A DNA stretch of 64,000 nucleotides, taken from NCBI RefSeq assembly GCF_014529535.1, contig NW_023503409.1:1674390-1738389 (forward strand). The letters run 5' to 3'. This DNA comes from Bradysia coprophila (taxonomy: Eukaryota; Arthropoda; Insecta; Diptera; Sciaridae). Of this stretch, positions 24,334 through 37,222 are shown piece by piece. The position numbers and the translations under genes are program-made. How positions within the stretch are numbered: position 1 is the stretch's first letter; each line of letters begins with the position of its first letter. The notes under the pieces are model-generated. The model worked only from the letters and a program-made list of their open reading frames with translations. It was not told where the DNA came from and made no database searches.

Positions 24334-26010
24334 ATGGAAAGAAAAGTTCGACAATTGGAAGTAATATTTCCTGTAGACGGTGACTTACTAAAGGTTAGAG
24401 GTCTTTTATATTGATGTCAAATATTGTTTTAACAAAAAGTTGGATCTCCTAATCTCCTATTAATCCGTTTTACAATTTCATATTTATAGGTCAACCTATC
24501 CACCGTGTACTCGTACGTTGAAAATTTTGGACCAATCGTATCGTGTGAAAAATGTGGTAATGGGCTTGATATTCGTATGATTGAAGCCGATGGTGTGCCT
24601 TTGAATTGGTTTAATCGCTACCATGAAATCGATGGGCAACGAGTGCGTATGCGACGGGAAATGCACATTTTGGATCTGCCTTCATTTTGTTTGAATGTGA
24701 TATGCAAGTGGCTGTTGAATAGCACCGACGACTTGTGTAGCGTCTCGGAAGTGTGCACTACATTGAAAGACGCTGCCACATTGGCGTTCGAAGGAAAGTT
24801 TTCTAAAAGTGGCACACGCTTCACATTGAAAAAGCAAATGCAAGCGGATATACGCCTTTTCCAATGCTTTTTACATTCAATTACTAGATTAGAAATTAAT
24901 GCTGAGGACAAAGAGCACTTCGCTTATATCTTGGCATCTCTAAAAAAAATAAGCCCCAACAACGTTTTGAAATATTTGATTTTCTCAAACAAACGGATTT
25001 CATATTGGCTTAATTCTAGACAAAATGGGAATCTTTCTACAGCTGAAGTGGAAGATTTGTTTCCAGTATTTTCACATTTGGAAGGATTATCTTACAGCAC
25101 ATGGGAATTTGTCTTTCCACGACCTCCGCCCAATTTGAGGATATTGAGTTTAAATTTTCTGTACGATAATGACCGTTTTTCTGGAACATCTGATGTAATC
25201 AATGCGAATTTACAGAAAATCGTTATCAGATCCACATATATTTTTTCCCTCACTAAAATTGCTGAACTTTTGCAATCAAGTCCACGAATCAAAGAAATTA
25301 CTATTTACGGATGGGAATGGGGAAGGCCATGGAATTATCCTATTCCATATGAGTTATATAAAATTGACGATATATTACAATATGCACCTCAGGTTGAGGT
25401 TCTAAATATATACACTGGGAGTTTTTTGAATCCCAGCATCGAAAGTGTACAGACGTTCAGAAAAATGCGTAATTTGAAGATACTGAATCTTTCACTTAGT
25501 GATCCGCCTATCGAGCTTTTGAATGCTATCAACGAATTGAACGTCGTCGTCGAATGTTTAACTTTGTTTTGCCGTCGATGGAACTATGAGCTTTCCCTCA
25601 GCATTAGCAACTTTAATCAATTAAAATTACTAAGGATAAAGGGAGACACGTCACTTGAGGGTCTGCCTGAACTGGTTGGACGTTTATCTCAATTATCTGT
25701 GCTTGTACTCAAGAAACAAGTGATCACTGTAGATAGTATCAAAAAAATTATTAGTGCCGGTAGTAAGCTTACTGATTTCCATGTAGGTCAACTAATAGAA
25801 TTAGAGGAAAAGTTGGACACTAAACAGTATTTGGAGATAGTGAGTGCTGTTAGGGGTAGATCCAATGGACTTCACCTAAGAATTTGGTTGACGAAATACT
25901 TCTCAACAAATATTGATTCGAAAGTTTATTGCGATAATGTAAAATATGTAAGTGTTCTGCTTAAACGTTTCAAATATAAATCATATCCTCCCTGTGGATT
26001 TACAGTTTAA
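24334..26010 (+). CDS. F-box protein with leucine-rich C-terminal region
   Basis: Two exons join in frame: 24334-24393 and 24490-26010, giving 526 residues. A TTGTCGCAG just upstream suggests a 5' UTR intron. Residues about 78-120 (MHILDLPSFCLNVICKWLLN onward, with VSEVCTTLKDAA) have the Leu-Pro, Ile-Trp/Leu and V-C spacing of an F-box, which would bind SKP1 in an SCF ubiquitin ligase. The rest shows irregular Leu-rich segments (LRILSLNFL, LKILNLSLSDPP, LSVLVLKK) typical of degenerate LRRs that select substrate. An unusual N-terminal extension of about 75 residues holds one CEKC pair (39-42). The substrate is unknown. An AATAAA is at 26107-26112. Confidence 0.82.
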
Positions 26011-27897
26011 CGGTTGTCTAACATTAAAAATATTTAAGGACAATAATACACGTCGTCGGGGGATTCAGTGCATGCTTTGATGTTTGTCTTGCGTTAATTT
26101 TTTTTAAATAAAAAAACACAAATTAATCAACTTATTTTCTTAATGAATAAAAAGTAAAATGAAATTCTTTGTTTCTTGATGTTATTCATAAGAGTGAAAT
26201 ATAAAATCTACTTCCACCACTGACCACTTCCTTACTGAAGCATTTTTAGAGACTATTCGGATCTATAGATTGTGGAAATTGTTATAGTCACTACCGCAAA
26301 AATCAGCGATGGCACTGCCTTCGAGTCGGTCTTTTGAGGTACGAAATTTTAAAATCAAAATCATTTGTTAGGAAATTTAATTTTCGATCACATTGTCCAT
26401 GAAAATATTGTTCGGGGAAGTGACAGATGTGACCGACCTGTGAAATAATGCTCAAATCCCCAATCTGCGACAAAAATAAGCAAGAAACTCGGGCCACAAC
26501 ACTTCTCCCATGGGTCCGATCTTACAAGTGTTCTGCTAGCAATTTCCTAGTGTTCTCCCATACAAAATTAGAATACAACAAAACTTTCTTGAAAGAAATT
26601 TTGATATGCTTTTATTTGTTCCACCTCATTAAAATTTGTAACATCTACATCTGGCGTTACAAACAACAATTCTATGATAGTGACAAAAATAATTGATTCA
26701 ATGCTGTCAGTTGATTAAATATTCTCATTTTCAATAGTAACTTCTGTGAAATATAGAAATGAAGAAAGCGAGAGAAGCGACCGATTTTTTTTTTTTTTAC
26801 GATTCAGTTTTACTGATAATAGTTGGAAAACTTTTCGTCAATCCAAGTTAATTATGTCAAAACGCGAGGGAAGCGAGCGAAGAAAAAGGTAAATAACTGG
26901 AGGCGATATACAATGAATTTTTTCGTGCTTTTCTCTAAACTGAGTAAAATCAGTAACATTAGTGTTCTCACTAAAACTCTAGGGAGATTTTGATGAATGA
27001 CTGTTCGCTTCAGAGTTATACTTTACATTTTAATGGAATACAAAGTTTGATATAAAACTAGTATTCATCACTAAGTACTGGAAATCAATTACATTTTGTC
27101 TTGATAAGTAAAGTGTTCTCTGCGGAATTCAAGTAAAAATCATCAAGTTCTGCAGAAAGCTGATGCAAAACAAACACATTTTTTTTCCAAAATGACTGTG
27201 TCTGAAATAGTCTCTTCTTGAGAGGAGCGTTCACGATTCCCACTGTTGTAATCAAATGAAGTGCAACGTTCAAACGCAGAGGTGTGGATGCATTTCGGAT
27301 TCGTATGTTCCTGTAGAGTCCTCTTGGTCCAATTGCTGTAGCGCTAGTTATTGCTATTGAGAAAACGAAATCCGGATGATCATCGGGATAAATGTTTTCT
27401 TTTTTACTGTTGAAACAATAACCTTTCCCTTTTTTCTATTCAATTCTGAATGTTCCTCTAAAAATTAAAGTATTGTAACTGTTTAAAAAAACATGCAAAC
27501 CCACAATCTGTTACCGCTTTATCAACATTTTCTTTTTGAAAGAGTGAGATCTGCATACACTTATTATTGATATAGAAACTCTCAATTTTCTTCCAGTCAA
27601 TTCAAGCTAAGTCCATATTAAATCCATCAGTTCACGTTACAGTTCTATCAAGCCAGTCTATCTATATTTCTATATATCAGTGATCAAGGTCATGTTCAGC
27701 GTTAGTGCCGCACCAAATGTGAGTTCATCGGGAATTCGCTGCCGAAGTTAATTTCAGATAGAAGAAATATTGTTTACTGGTCATCTCGTATTTTGTGCCG
27801 CAGTGAGAAGCAGTGAGAACATAGTTAAATCAAAAATACCCGGGCCGAATAATTTTTTCCTCTTCTTTATTCAGTTCAAACATATAAATTATCTTAC
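26011..27897. other. Intergenic stretch between F-box and Gln-rich genes
   Basis: This lies between two convergent genes. It has GCGAGAGAAGCGA-like words near 26770 and 26870 and a T run near 26800. No coding exon, tRNA or clear element was recognised. Confidence 0.5.
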
Positions 27898-30800
27898 TTA
27901 ATGGGTAATGACACTGTATCCAGAATTAATAACAATTTGGTTAACGTTTTCCTTTTCTTCAGCGGTCGGTTTTATGTAAGTGGAAACGATTTCGGAAGCT
28001 TGTTGTGATTCATGATCGCTTTCATCGTCGAAATTCTCGGCTCCACTGTTTTCGTCACTTCGACTAATTTTGGTTGACATTTGTTCGATGATGCCACTAT
28101 CCGATAGTGACACATTGTCCATATCTTGTGCGCTGGCATTTTCTTCTGCAACATCAACAAAGGCACTCGACAATTCACCACTTAACTTGTTCACTCTTTG
28201 CAATCCGATGTCGTACATGTAGATTTCTTTAGCATTGTCATTGTTGTCCCTGCGAAATATATTTGTTAGAGATTTTAATTGGAAAAACAAATTGAATTTA
28301 TTAAACTTACTGTGTCACCAACAGCACTACACTCTGCAAATCAACATCTGTCTTCGATTCTTTGTCTAACCATTTCTTAAAGTTTTCCTTTGTGGGTTTC
28401 TTAATCAGCTGTTTCAGTGAATCACCAGCAACAAATTTAATTTGTTTCGAGTCCAAAACATCTCGTTCAAATCGTCCCTCAAGACCTTCATCAATGTTTT
28501 GTAGATTTGTATCGACCGGCGCCAGAACAACTACACTTGAAATCGTTTTTCCTATCAGCTCTTCGACGTTCGGTATGGGAAATTGAGCTCCATTCACCTT
28601 TAGGGGCAGATAACGATTGTACTGCTGGTCGGCGATATCAACGGAGGGTAGAACTGTAGAATTAAGTTTGATGTACTTGTCAGTAACAGCTCGTTGATTA
28701 TTTGAATCGAATCGAACTACTTTCAGGTCAACATTAGGTAGTCTAGCCGAAATTTTTTGCTCAGTATCCGGTTTCGCTTTGTATTCCTTTTCATGCACTT
28801 GTTCACCATTCGGTTTCACTACAGTGACGACTTTGTTCGAACTGGATATTTGCGAGGCGCCTCCTGCACCGTAAAAATTGGCTAAATGCTCTGGAGGGAG
28901 AGATTCGATCGGTACATCTCCAATTTTATCGTAATCGAGAATGCTAATGTCGGCGTTGTCAAGTATACCGGACGAGATGAGCGATTGCCGCAGATCGTCA
29001 GGTACTTCGTCAGGCAGCTCTAATTGGGCCTTTTTACTTGACTTAGAAGTGGTTGATGGTCTTGATGGGGGACGTTCGGTAGTCGTTGTAGTAGTTTTAG
29101 CTTCGTATGTGGTCTCCGATGGCCTTTGTGTTACCGAGACAGTTTTTTGAACGGAAACTTTATTCCTTCCAGTTATTTGTTGGTTATTTCCATTTTGTTG
29201 AAAGTTACTCTGGTGTGCCGAAGTTAGACTAGAAAAAACTTCATCTGCAAGTGTTGACACACTTTGGCCTGGTTTTAAATTCTGTTTTATTGGCACAGCA
29301 AGGGGCGAATACTGCGGTTTCGATTCGGGTAATCTCTGTTGGCTCTGCTGATTGTCTCGTGGCTGGGTGATATACTCAGGTAATTTGTATGGATCTACAC
29401 TGTAAGGATTCGGCTGATAGTTAACTGGCAGAACAATTTGCATCTGATTAGAGTTGTTCGTTTGCACAAACTGCTGTTCAGATGCTGTTGTATGTCTATA
29501 TTCGGACGGTGTTTGCTGTGGATGACTTTGTACTAACGGGCGATAAATCTGATTGTTTGGAGTGGCTGGTATTGTCTCAGTGATATGCTGTTCATATTTT
29601 GGCAGTGATTGGACTAGTTCAGCTCCTGTAACTATTTCTGGTTGACGATAGTTTTGTCTAACATCTGAATTAAAAATTTGGGTTGGTATGCTGGGTCTCT
29701 GACTTTCAACATTAAAATTGGAACTTGGTAAAAATGGTCGATGATCCTCTGTGTTTACATTGAAGTTGGGTGGATTTTGTTGTTGAGCTGAACTTCCGCT
29801 CTGAACATTCTGCTGATAGAATCGATTCGTATTTCGATTATACTCTTGGAAGTGATTGAACGGTTGCTGGAATTGTGGTGGAGGACTGTTGTGCGATGGA
29901 GCGTTAACTGGTGGACGATTTTGTGAAAATTGTTCTTGCTGAGCGTATTGCTGGTGTGTTTGTTGTTGAGACGGACGTGTTAGCTGAGTGTATGACTGTT
30001 GTTCTTCGTTGTGTAGCGGAATTGGAATGGGTTTAGGTCGTGACGGCTTTTTAAATTGCGTCTGATGCTGATTCGGGTGTGACTGGAATCGATATGTTTG
30101 GCCCTCCGTAAATTGTTGCTTATCGAATGAGTGGCTGGGCTTCGAAAACTCTTGTTGAAATTGTGGATGGGGAGGATGGGGAGGATGTGATTGTTGTGGC
30201 TGTGGTTGATACGCTGGTTGTGATGGTGGCTGATGTGGTGGTGGTGGTCTGCGATAAAAATGATCGTGATTTTCACGGAAAGCCTGAGTGGGTCCATGTT
30301 GGTGAGGAAGCTGTTGATAGCTTAAATGATATGGTGTGTGATTCTCGTTGTTGTAATTATTCGGCCCTGCATTTTCATTGTAGTTGTTCGGGTTTGGGTT
30401 CGCTGTTTTCAATTGTTTTTGCTGGATATGTGTATTGGGATTGAAGTATTGCTGATGGTATTGCTGCTGATCCGAATTGGCCACAACTTGTTGAATGGAG
30501 CTCTCTTCGAAGTGTTCTTGATAGCTGTGATCCGCTTGATTGTGTTTACTTTCCGAATTAAATGTGACATATATGCCACTGTTGCTATGGAACTTTTCCG
30601 AATCGGGATGGATGATTGTTCGAAGAGTTGTAGTTTTCAGAGGAGGTGGTTGTGTTACTGGATACGAAACATCATCTACCTCGTCGTTACTTTCATGTTC
30701 CTGATGATATGCTTCGGGAGATAATGCAGGAATAGGGTCATCAATAACCAGCTGAAAGGCATTCGTAAAATTTAGTTTTAGTTACAAAGTCAAACACGAT

Positions 30801-31351
30801 CAAATGTGTTGCACGAAAGGTTTAATTTTATTGTGGTAACTCACCTGTCCGCCCTTTTGATCGTCCTTCTTATATTTAACGTAAAACACTTGAACTTGCT
30901 CCTTCGGCTTCTTTTGTTGCACATACGGTTGTGGAGTGATCGGAAGCGACTCGTTGCTTTCCTTAATTATAATTTCGATAATTGGTTCCGGTGCTTCAAG
31001 ATACTGCGGTGCATAGTGTGGTGGTTCATGAATGAAATTCGAACCGTGCGAATCGAAATCCTTGACCAATCCATTGTAGTTGAAATCGCTTTGGGCGAAT
31101 TGTGGTGATGCAAATGAATTGGTGGAATAAAATGAATTGTCGTATTTGGGGGCGTTCGATATTCGTTTCGATATTGATGGCGAGCCATAGTTAAAATTAA
31201 AATTATTACTAAAGTGTGAATTCAGACTTCGGCCGAACTGATCAACAGTTCGTTTATCTCGAGTTTCTTTTTTCGCTGTTTTTGTTGCATTTTCTGTTTT
31301 TGGGGATGATGTGGTGGCTGCTGATACTGCTAGTATTAGCGATGGGAGTAC
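27898..31351 (-). CDS. Secreted Gln/Pro-rich matrix-type protein, first exon not found
   Basis: Exons join in frame: 31351-30845, 30751-28311 and 28249-27898, giving 1,099 residues plus a missing start. The first exon seen opens with VLPSLILAVSAATTSSP, the hydrophobic core and likely cleavage region of a signal peptide whose Met lies in an upstream exon. A dibasic DKRTV follows, then the module VQVFYVKYKKDD running across the intron into LVIDDPIPALSP. Next come about 400 residues rich in Gln, Pro, His and Asn, a Thr-rich patch, and a more ordered C-terminal half (SVVVLAPVDTN, VVLLVTQ). The VFYVKY...DPIPALSP module is, from memory, shared by a set of insect secreted cuticle- or matrix-like proteins. 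The exact function is unknown. An AATAAA (minus) is at 27871-27866, 27 nt past the stop. Confidence 0.8.
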
Positions 31352-34300
31352 CTGCAAAAAATGTAAAGGGACTGCGTCAAATATAATGCTAGAAAATCCA
31401 GTATAGTAGCTGGAAGAACGCAGAAATGAATTCGTAAAAAGAAATATTTTCCGTGCAGCATTTACACTCTAAACTACAGTTTACATAATTCGAACAAAAA
31501 GTCAACTGACGAAATTCACTGATGGATTAATAACATGTTGGTAGTTCAAAACATCTCCAACTCTATAGGTTCTGATACTTATAAAATTATGAAAGTTTGA
31601 ATGAAGAGTAAATACCAATTCATAGTCATAGATTATCCGACACTATCGACAATGTCCAAATTATAACCGGATAATTGGATTCATAAAACTTATGCGCGCA
31701 AACGAACAACTCAATCAACACGCCAAATGTTTATTTAAACACACAATAAAATAACATTTAAGACATGCACGCCTTTGCAAGTCATTCAAGTCGGACATAT
31801 ATGTCTAACAATTTATCAATTATCTGTCTAAAAAAGTGTCGTCTCGTCTATCTGTATAATACATTCATTGAATAGACTGGCTACCGGTTACACATTTCAC
31901 ATTGTAAAAGGTGTCTAAAAGGTAATGAATGATACGATGCGTTAATTAACCAAAAGTGTTCATTCGCGGTGTAAATTATGTAATTTAATCTAATTTAGGT
32001 AGACTTGAACTTATTACATCGCTGTTGTTTATACACATTACATTATGTTACATTGAGTATTTACACGCACCGCACAATTCATCAAATTACATTTAACTCA
32101 ACAATATTACGTACATGGTACATTTAGATATCACATTATTCATAGTACATACATGAAGAATTCAATCACGTAGATCATTCACGATTGTTTCTTCATTGTG
32201 AGTTGGCGTTAATTATTCCAATGACTGGTTTATTCTAAAGTAGGTTTGGTGTTGTTGTTGCATTGAAATCTTTTGTTATTCATTGTTTATTGTAAATAAT
32301 GAAATATTCATTTATATATGTATGGAAACAGCGAAAGTTTAAGCTGTTTGTGAACCTATCGACATCAGGTCTCTAATAAAATTTAAATTATGTTAATATT
32401 TTTACGGTATTCTCGTGAGGTCAAGGTTAGACATAAACCAAATCTTCTAATTTCTTCTGTGTCTCTAATTTCTTCTTTTTTTGTCTCTTCAATTTTTTAA
32501 AATAAATTGTGTGAACTTTAGAGTTTGTCGGATATTAAAGCTAATTTCAGAGAAATTAAGAGTGTTAAAACGTGACATCAAAAACATTTTTTTCTATGTG
32601 CAGTTACATATATTATATGAGATTTGAGTGGAATCCAACCTATCATGTAGGTAGACGATGGTAATTTTTTATTGATTTTTTTTTTAATTCTTCAAAGAAA
32701 GTTGTCATATAGTTACGACTGCTATCGCATCTAATCATTAATTATTCAATGCTAATAAGTTTTAATTAAAATTTATCGAGGAAAATATTTCAAATATCGA
32801 TACCACTGTCGATGGTTTGTGTGATGCGGATACATTGTTGAGAAACGCTGATTTTTAGTCTGATTATTTTAGTCAAAACAATCTATTTTATTTAAATTAA
32901 TTTTTTCTTCGTACAAATGATGAGTTTGCTACAATGTTATACACAACACACCTTTCTTTTTGATATTAGCAACAACGAAAAAATGTGAGGAGATAATTTT
33001 CATTGATTCGCATAAATTTGACTTGGCTTTTTTTTCTCGGCTGAAGCGTAATGTATACATTTTAATGCTGAACCGAGAAATTATTCAAATTCAAAATCGA
33101 TTGTAATTTCGAAGAGAAATAAAAAAAAACCATCTATCAGATAACGCACACAAAAAAATTGGACACGGTTTTCAAATAAGACGGAACGAATAACCTTTGT
33201 GCAAATTTGAAAATTTCAATTTATCAAAATGATTTCATGTGTGTAGTAATTTGAAGCACACATCCAGTCGCATAAGGTATGAGTATTTTTAATCGTTTCA
33301 GTTTGTAGCAATGAATGTCTAATAAAAGTTTATGGTATTCAGAGGATGCTTCAAAAAGATCACAGTTTCTGTACACACCACGCATTCACCAACAATACAA
33401 TATTTTAGCACTGCTTTGGGTTAATTTAGAGGCTAATTAAAAGTTAGCGAAAGGAACGGGTAATTTAATTTAAAAAAAAATTATAAATAATTGCATCTCC
33501 ATTGTTTGTATGGATATGCGTTGTGATTTTCGGAAGTTCGTTTGCCTTGTCGGTAAGAGTTTGTAAATTTAATCTTTGAATGCAACACAAGTTAATTGTC
33601 ATAAGAAAAGTGTCAATAAACCTGCTGCATTGTCTAGTAACTAGAGAATTGTTTTTTATAATTCCTATCATCCGTAAAATCTTAATGAGTTATTTTGTAT
33701 TGACGGATATATATTACGTCGGATTGAAGCTGCGAATAATGGGTTGGAAAAGGGTCATTAAATTGGAAGAAATACTGGGATTTTTTAATCTCTTGTTGTA
33801 ATAGTCTCATAGAATTAGGTCTACCTACTACGGACTATTTTTCGGTTAGATCGGATTCCGATTGAATAAAATTTAATTTTGTTTTTTTTTTTCGTGTTCT
33901 CTTCCGTGTTATTTAAATATTAATTGATCCTTCTGTACCACCGACCGACTTGTTAAACTTGTTTCCGCAAAAGTGGTTCCACTTTCGCTGAATTCGAGCT
34001 AACATTACGTTCAACGAAATAAATAATCGGAGATGGGCAGACACATCGGAGCCACGATAAAATCACAAATGACCTAAAGTTAAAATTTCCATAAATATTA
34101 AAGAATAGAAAAGGTCCGCATTTCATAAAAGTGGACGTGTCGGTACTCGCTGCACCTATAGTGTGTGATTATTTATGAATCAATTTAACTCTTCTTTATG
34201 TTTATTGCATTTTAAAGTCAACATAAAAAAACCGTTTTTTTAGCACACGTTTTGCTTTCATCCGATTTACCCAGCCATTTAAGCATTTAAAAATCGATAA

Positions 34301-36576
34301 GAATATTTTTTGTAGGTTTAAGTGAAAGCAATATAATTGCGACGATTTACAACAATTAACAGAAATTGAGAGGTGAATTTGTATATCAGAAGTATATGGA
34401 ATCAAATTGTGATGTTAAATAATTTGGTAAAATGTTACTCCGAAGAAAAAAGGAATTCGTGGATCTACAATAACATTTCATTAGCGAACACAATTGCGAT
34501 GAAATTGTTTTGTTGAATAAAAAAATGGAACAAATCAAAATCTTTTCATGAGGTCAGAAGAATAGAGACCACAGATGTTAATAATAATTGAATTTCGATT
34601 AATTACTTCTTTGTTATAAAAAAAAAACTGTTCCGAAATGTGATGTGATGACTCTCTATACATTTTAATTACGCAGAAGCATAAAACATTTCCAATCTTT
34701 TGAATATACCCAATTTATAAGCCATTTTATCCGGTTCTCAACATTTTACGTTAAAAAAAAAAGAAATAATAATTTTTAAATACACAAACTTGATCTCAAA
34801 ATTTTTATTTCTTTATACTTCTTTCTTGAATCTTGTATGTTGTCTGTATACACAAGAAATGATCTTCCTCCTTTCTTATTTGAAATAAAAATCTACACAA
34901 ATCAGAAAAATCATCAAAACTCTCACAACAATCATTTGAATAGAGCAGAAGACATACAAATGGTCGGTAATTTCCGAAAGAAAGTGTTATTTACCCATAG
35001 AAATGATTTTTTACGTAGGTCATCGCAGCGATGAGTGTATATACTTACAAGAAATGATATCCGCATTTTCGTTTACTCCAAATTTCTTAAATTAAGAAGA
35101 TGTCACTGGGAGAATAGCACATTAATACATAACAGAAACGACCATTATTTACTTAAGCACTTGAGTATTTTATGTGTGTCAGCGAAGATTTTCACATTTG
35201 ACGACAAATTTAAATTGTTAAATTTCGCCAAACTTTTATTTTCTGTTTTGAATATTATTCACAAAATAAAAATCCAATTTAAATGTAAAATATCCTCAGA
35301 TGATAAAATGTTGATTTTTATTCGGAATGAAATTTAATTTTCGTAAATAATTTCCGATACAGTCAGGAAATGAACAATCATCGGATACAAGACACTATTC
35401 CATTCACTTAATTTTTTTTTATTTCTTCAAATAGCCACAATTATGATCATTAATGAAAATTGATCCTGTAATTTGATCAGACAATCTTATTTTACGTTCG
35501 AATAGACTTGGATTTTAACAATGTGACCGCACGATTCAAAAATTCAAATTCTACTGATCAAAATGTGGTATGATAAATCGGAATGCTCATCTTCAAACCA
35601 GAGAAAATATTTATCGTACATGGAACATTGGAAGAGATTCACACACAACAAAAAAAATTATGAACCCCCGCTCCAAGGTACCTCTATTCAACTCTTTTAT
35701 TTTAATTCTTTTTTCTTCGTCTTCAAGTTTTCATTACATTATTTCGTTTGTAAGGAGAAAGGTGTGTTATGATGTTTTATATACATTTGTACGTACCTCG
35801 AAATAAAATGTTAACCGTTTGTACACGACGGAATTAAGTTCCTTGTAGACAAAACGTTGGCAGTAAAAATATTTTGTCTTAAAGAATTTTATGTTATTTA
35901 CAGAAACAATATTATACTCATATATGATGAGGTAGCATGAGGCTGAGGCTACATTACATATATATATGAATTTTAATATCAAACCTCAATCTTGAATTCA
36001 ATGACATTGTAAGTATATTAAACGTTATGAACATAAACGGTATGTTAAGAAGAGAAACATAAATCGAAAAACGTTTAAGATGAGAACCAATAAATCGAAT
36101 TATTGTTTGAATTCACATGCCCTTCGGCGTCAAATGGTTTCATTTAATTTGAATCGACTGAATTATTGTAATGTTGCTATTTAAACATGCTATATCTGGA
36201 TTGAAATTTCATTTCAGTTAATAGTACGTCTGTCAATATTGATGTAATTTGAATTTGTTATTCGATATTTTACAGAAAGGAAATGTATACCAACTGACAC
36301 AATTACACATCAAATGTCGCTGTAAATGAACTGCTACCGAATCTATGATGGATTCTTGCCGGCTATAATTATAGAATTATTTTCTATTGTGTTTCCTGGT
36401 CTGAATGAAAGACAGGCGACAGTATCTTTAGCTTTCAACAAATTAAATTTTGTTTTATTTTCATAAGTGTTAAGTAAACTTTGTCGAGATGGTTAGAAAT
36501 AGTTTTTTTTTTGTTTGTTTATAGTAAATAAGGCAATGGTTAATGTAGCGTTTTCATTAAATATTGTAAAATTACT

Positions 36577-37097
36577 TTTCGCAATTCCGGTCCATAATCA
36601 TCACCTTTCCATGCATCCATTTAATGTCGTTTTGAAGGTATTTATTTCACTGTATTCCCGGACACAGCGCAATATGAACGTTTTTTCGCACGCAGTGCGT
36701 TATCAACTTTTTTTTCGCACGCAGTGCGATATCAACTTTTTTTTCGCACGCTAAAGAACCTATTACCTGCAACGAAGGCTAAATTTTTATAAATAAAAAT
36801 CTTGCATTGACCAGAAATCGAACCCCCGACACCAAAAGGTTTTTGAGCACAATGCAGCGACTTTAGCCATTCGGCTATAGAGTCACACAATTATACCGAA
36901 CGTATTGTTGAAGCGTATATACTAAGCATTGACTACTCGATTTCATTCAACGCGTCTCTTTACATCACATTGCAATGTGTATTATAATGCAGCCTTCTTG
37001 ATCGTTCAAATGAATTTCTGTATACACAAGAATTTTAGAACAAAATGTAGGACATGTTTTGCATTGGAAAGGTGATTATGGCCCGAAATTGCGAAAA
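36577..37097. repeat. Foldback element with about 37-bp inverted ends
   Basis: TTTTCGCAATTCCGGTCCAT at the left (36577-36613 region) faces its near-complement at 37060-37097. The interior holds tandem TTTTTTTTCGCACGCAGTGCG-like words at 36685-36760 and the tRNA-like insert at 36808-36885. Confidence 0.6.
36808..36885 (-). mobile_element. tRNA-derived sequence (SINE head or tRNA relic)
   Basis: On the minus strand the sequence reads AGCCGAATGGCTAAAGTCG (A-box-like) and, about 45 nt later, GGGGGTTCGATTTCTGG (B-box-like). The spacing fits a tRNA with a long variable arm, Ser- or Leu-like. The acceptor stem pairs poorly, so it is not a working tRNA. It lies inside a foldback element and is probably the head of a SINE. 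Confidence 0.6.
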
Positions 37098-37108
37098 ACG
37101 TTGTATCT

Positions 37109-37222
37109 ATCACGGTAGGTATGCCGGTATTTTTTCGCACACGACGTTTGTCGACCTCGGCTTCGCCTCGGGTCGACAATCGACATCTAGTGCGAAAAAA
37201 TACCTTCATACCTACCTTGGTA
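37109..37222. repeat. Foldback repeat with CTTCGCCTCGG loop
   Basis: GGTAGGTATG..GGTATTTTTTCGCAC faces GTGCGAAAAAATACC..CATACCTACC. The middle holds GTCGACCTCGGCTTCGCCTC followed by GGGTCGAC. A diverged relative with TGCTTCGCCTCGGATTGACA lies at about 37288-37560. Confidence 0.6.

Noticed and set aside
36808-36885. A functional tRNA gene
   Set aside because: The acceptor stem does not pair properly and the sequence lies within a repeat; a tRNA-derived SINE or relic fits better.
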